Of a stretch of DNA of 64,000 bases, positions 61,500 to 64,000 are shown piece after piece. Below the pieces are notes generated by a model that was given only the letters and a program-made list of their open reading frames with translations, was not told where the DNA came from and did no database searches. The DNA is from Berghia stephanieae (lineage: Eukaryota; Mollusca; Gastropoda; Nudibranchia; Aeolidiidae): assembly GCA_034508935.3 (NCBI GenBank), contig CM067444.1:73838607-73902606 (forward strand), in the 5' to 3' direction. Made by a program: the position numbers and the translations under genes. How positions within the stretch are numbered: position 1 is the stretch's first letter; every line of letters begins with the position of its first letter.

Positions 61500-63821
61500 T
61501 TTAAATTTGTTATTATAAGTATGCTGCCTACTCCGCCGCAACATCAGTAGCAGTAATAGTAGTTGTTTTGGTAATAGTAGTAGTTGTCATAATGCTAATC
61601 CTAATGTGGTGTTTGGTGGTGGTGGTAAAAGGGTGATGCTGTAGTGGTAGTGGAATATTCCTGGTTTTCAAGTGTTTTAGTGCTTCCTATCATCGTAAAA
61701 GATTATATTAATATACACATTATACAATGTGTAATATGATAAGGCTGTTCTATTTAAGATTGCATTTATTTTAGAAGAGTATTTTGATATGAATATCTTT
61801 CAATACAATAGCAATGACTATGAAAAATGTTTTTTTTCTCTTTTTGAGGGAAATTTTTGTCTAAAATCAAAGCCCTATCTCCACTGAGTAAAAATGTTTT
61901 TGAATTTTGAAATCCATTCTTAAATAAACAAGTTATGCAGTTTCAAAGGTGTCCACAGGCGTTTATTGCTTTCAGTTTAGTTCGCCAGGTAAATCTAGCC
62001 AGTCTAGTGATGATGAGTCATAGCTTTACACTAAGAGAGGGAGACAATTTTTTCGCCGTTTTGATCGATTTTTTCTAATTTCAAACTAATGTAGTATTGC
62101 CGTTATTAAGTGTAGCAAAAATATTTTTATACTACCAAACAGTTTATTAACAGAGCTTTCATTGATTATTTAATCATAATTATGATGGCGTTAAAAAGCA
62201 AGAGGGATAACCCATGAAGTTGATCCATAAATTTAAGTGAATTAAAAATTTTAAGAGAATATTTTAGCATGTTCAACACTTAAGATTTTAAAACAAAAGT
62301 AATGGAAATGATGTTGAATATCTGTATAATGTAGACATATAAATTTTATATCAGTAGATTGAGGCGTTTTTGAGATATCAGTTCACCTGTACGTAAAAGT
62401 AATAATTTTGAGTAAGGTAATATTGAAATCCAATCACAGCATTGTCTTAATAGAAATTTTTTAATAAACCAGAAACATAGTCAAATGTGATTCACTTATA
62501 TCTATCCCAGAATCAACGAATTATAAGAATTCCAGTAAAAATTGTTATATAAGGACACTCATTTAAAGACAATCAAAACCACTAAGAAAATCTTAAAGAG
62601 TTCTTATAAGTTTCATAACCTTATTTTTGAGATATCCATGCCCATTACTTTTTTTCATGTACTTGACTTGCACCTCTTTTAATTTGTGTGCCATATAGAC
62701 TGCATATAGCACATCACTGGTGAAAGATTAGGATCATATTCACCTCATAAAGTATTGTTTCTTGTTCAGAGTTTTCTCATTGAACCAAAGGTATCGATAC
62801 CTGCATCGCATTTCTTTAAATTATGTATCAGTGGAACACATTTCTTGCAAATTAAAATATTTAAATATGTCAGAATTTCACATTTATATTTATAGTCAAC
62901 TGTTGATAACGTCTAGAGTGTTTTAATCCTCTCAGCATGGCTCTGTACTCTTTCACAACAAATTCGACATATTTCATTTGTACTGGTGTGAATACCGTCT
63001 TCAGTGTGTCTCTCCATAACCTGAACAGAACTTAAATAAGTAAATTTAAGAAATATCTAAAATTTCTGCTTAAATTCAATGAAATCAAATTAAATAAATG
63101 TCTCTTATCATCACTATCTAGTTTTATTATTGGGTTTCTAAAATATCATGAAATATTCTCCTCTATGTTGGTAACAAAAATAATTATTGAGATTCCTTTC
63201 CACACCGTCTATTCTTAAATCCCTGAATCTACATAATAAAGTATATATCATATGAAAGATAATTTTATCTACTTTCCTCTGATCCCTCACACTTGATGGT
63301 AAAAAGTGTTGGCTTGATATTTTGAATTTTTAAATATTTCTTAAACTTATAATTTAAATATTTATTTCATAAAAAACTCTGATTATTCAAAAGAGCAAAA
63401 CACAAACTTATCATTTAATGATGTAAATAAAAATAATTGCGTCTTGTAGAGGAAAAATTGGCCTTTGTATCAATATATGTTTGAAAATTATGAAAAAGAT
63501 GCTGCGTCCACAACGGGCTGAGAAAATTGAGTATTTTGATGAAATTTCTACTACTCTCTGCCTGAGAGAAATTCAAAGCGATGAGATTTACCTGCAGACA
63601 TAATTTATTGCCAATGCACGCCGTCTTGACAGCTGTTATCACTGTTGCTGACGGTGGGTTATTTACATTACTCGACGGTAGCCAGTGAGGGAAGAAGTAA
63701 CTAAAGTGAAAGTTTGGGCCCTATTTAAACGGCTGTGTGTCATTTATTTCGATGACCCTCAAAGAGGAGAAAAAATTCGAAAATATGGGACGCTTTTTTG
63801 GCATTTTTTCGATTTATGGCT
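61500..63821. other. EIF4ENIF1 intron or 3' region without recognised exon
   Basis: After the GTAAGC donor at 60669 the next coding exon is not seen. A TAG/TGG triplet-rich patch lies at 61540-61650; the rest is AT-rich and I recognise nothing in it. Confidence 0.45.
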
Positions 63822-64000
63822 CTGGGTTGGGATCCTGACCTCCCATAGGGAGGTACAGTCTGTGTCTTCTATCCCCCCATACCCGTTTTCCAATTGTTTC
63901 CTGTCATTGTCTTGGTATGAGATTACTTAGTTTTGTCCTGATCCTTGCCAGAGTTCCTTGGCTGGGAGGGAAACAGTCGAATGTATAGTTATAGTTTTGG
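63822..64000 (+). repeat. Retroposon family B, copy 5 (cut by window end)
   Basis: CTGGGTTGGGATCCTGACC then CCCATAGGGAGGTAC, the CTTGGTATGAGATTACTTAG block and GGGAGGGAAACAGTC, as in copies 3 and 4. Continues past the window. Confidence 0.85.

Overview
The window is nuclear DNA of an AT-rich animal genome. The signs are short coding exons with GT-AG introns, dense simple-sequence DNA, tRNA-derived SINEs, L2-like LINE pieces, and hAT, pogo and TTAA-flanked DNA elements. The protein sequences and SINE tails fit a marine deuterostome invertebrate such as an echinoderm, but I cannot fix the species.

Three host genes are present. (1) Positions 1-6432, + strand: the last four coding exons of a short-chain dehydrogenase of the retinol dehydrogenase 11/12/13/14 group; its 5' exons lie before the window. 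(2) Positions 35972 down to 21568, - strand: a complete ten-exon DRG1 gene (developmentally regulated GTPase 1), 366 codons, all splice phases consistent. (3) Positions 38688-60668 and beyond, + strand: EIF4ENIF1 (4E-T, the eIF4E transporter and P-body scaffold), 21 coding exons in the window and an unfinished 3' end. DRG1 and EIF4ENIF1 are divergent, with a palindromic NRF1-type site between their starts. The same two genes are neighbours in vertebrates. Both act in translation: DRG1 as a ribosome-associated GTPase, 4E-T as an eIF4E-binding repressor.

The 14 kb between the dehydrogenase and DRG1 (6433-20547) has no intact gene. It is a graveyard of mobile DNA: a hAT transposase relic in a TIR-bounded element near 13.7-17.7 kb, a second TIR element nested in it that carries a 2.4-kb minisatellite almost free of C on the + strand, an L2-like reverse transcriptase relic, and a pogo/Tigger transposase relic. 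Introns hold at least seven copies of one retroposon family (B), two near-identical copies of another (C), several tRNA-derived SINEs (A, E), TTAA-flanked miniature elements and a hammerhead-ribozyme-like motif.

The observations most worth a second look are a 3' stem-loop shared by retroposon families B and C with a changed stem but conserved loop, hAT-like insertions in the same SINE tail segment, two apparent single-base homopolymer frameshifts in EIF4ENIF1, a GC-AG intron in DRG1, and a near-perfect 28-bp hairpin in DRG1's last intron. I found no clearly new multi-gene system.
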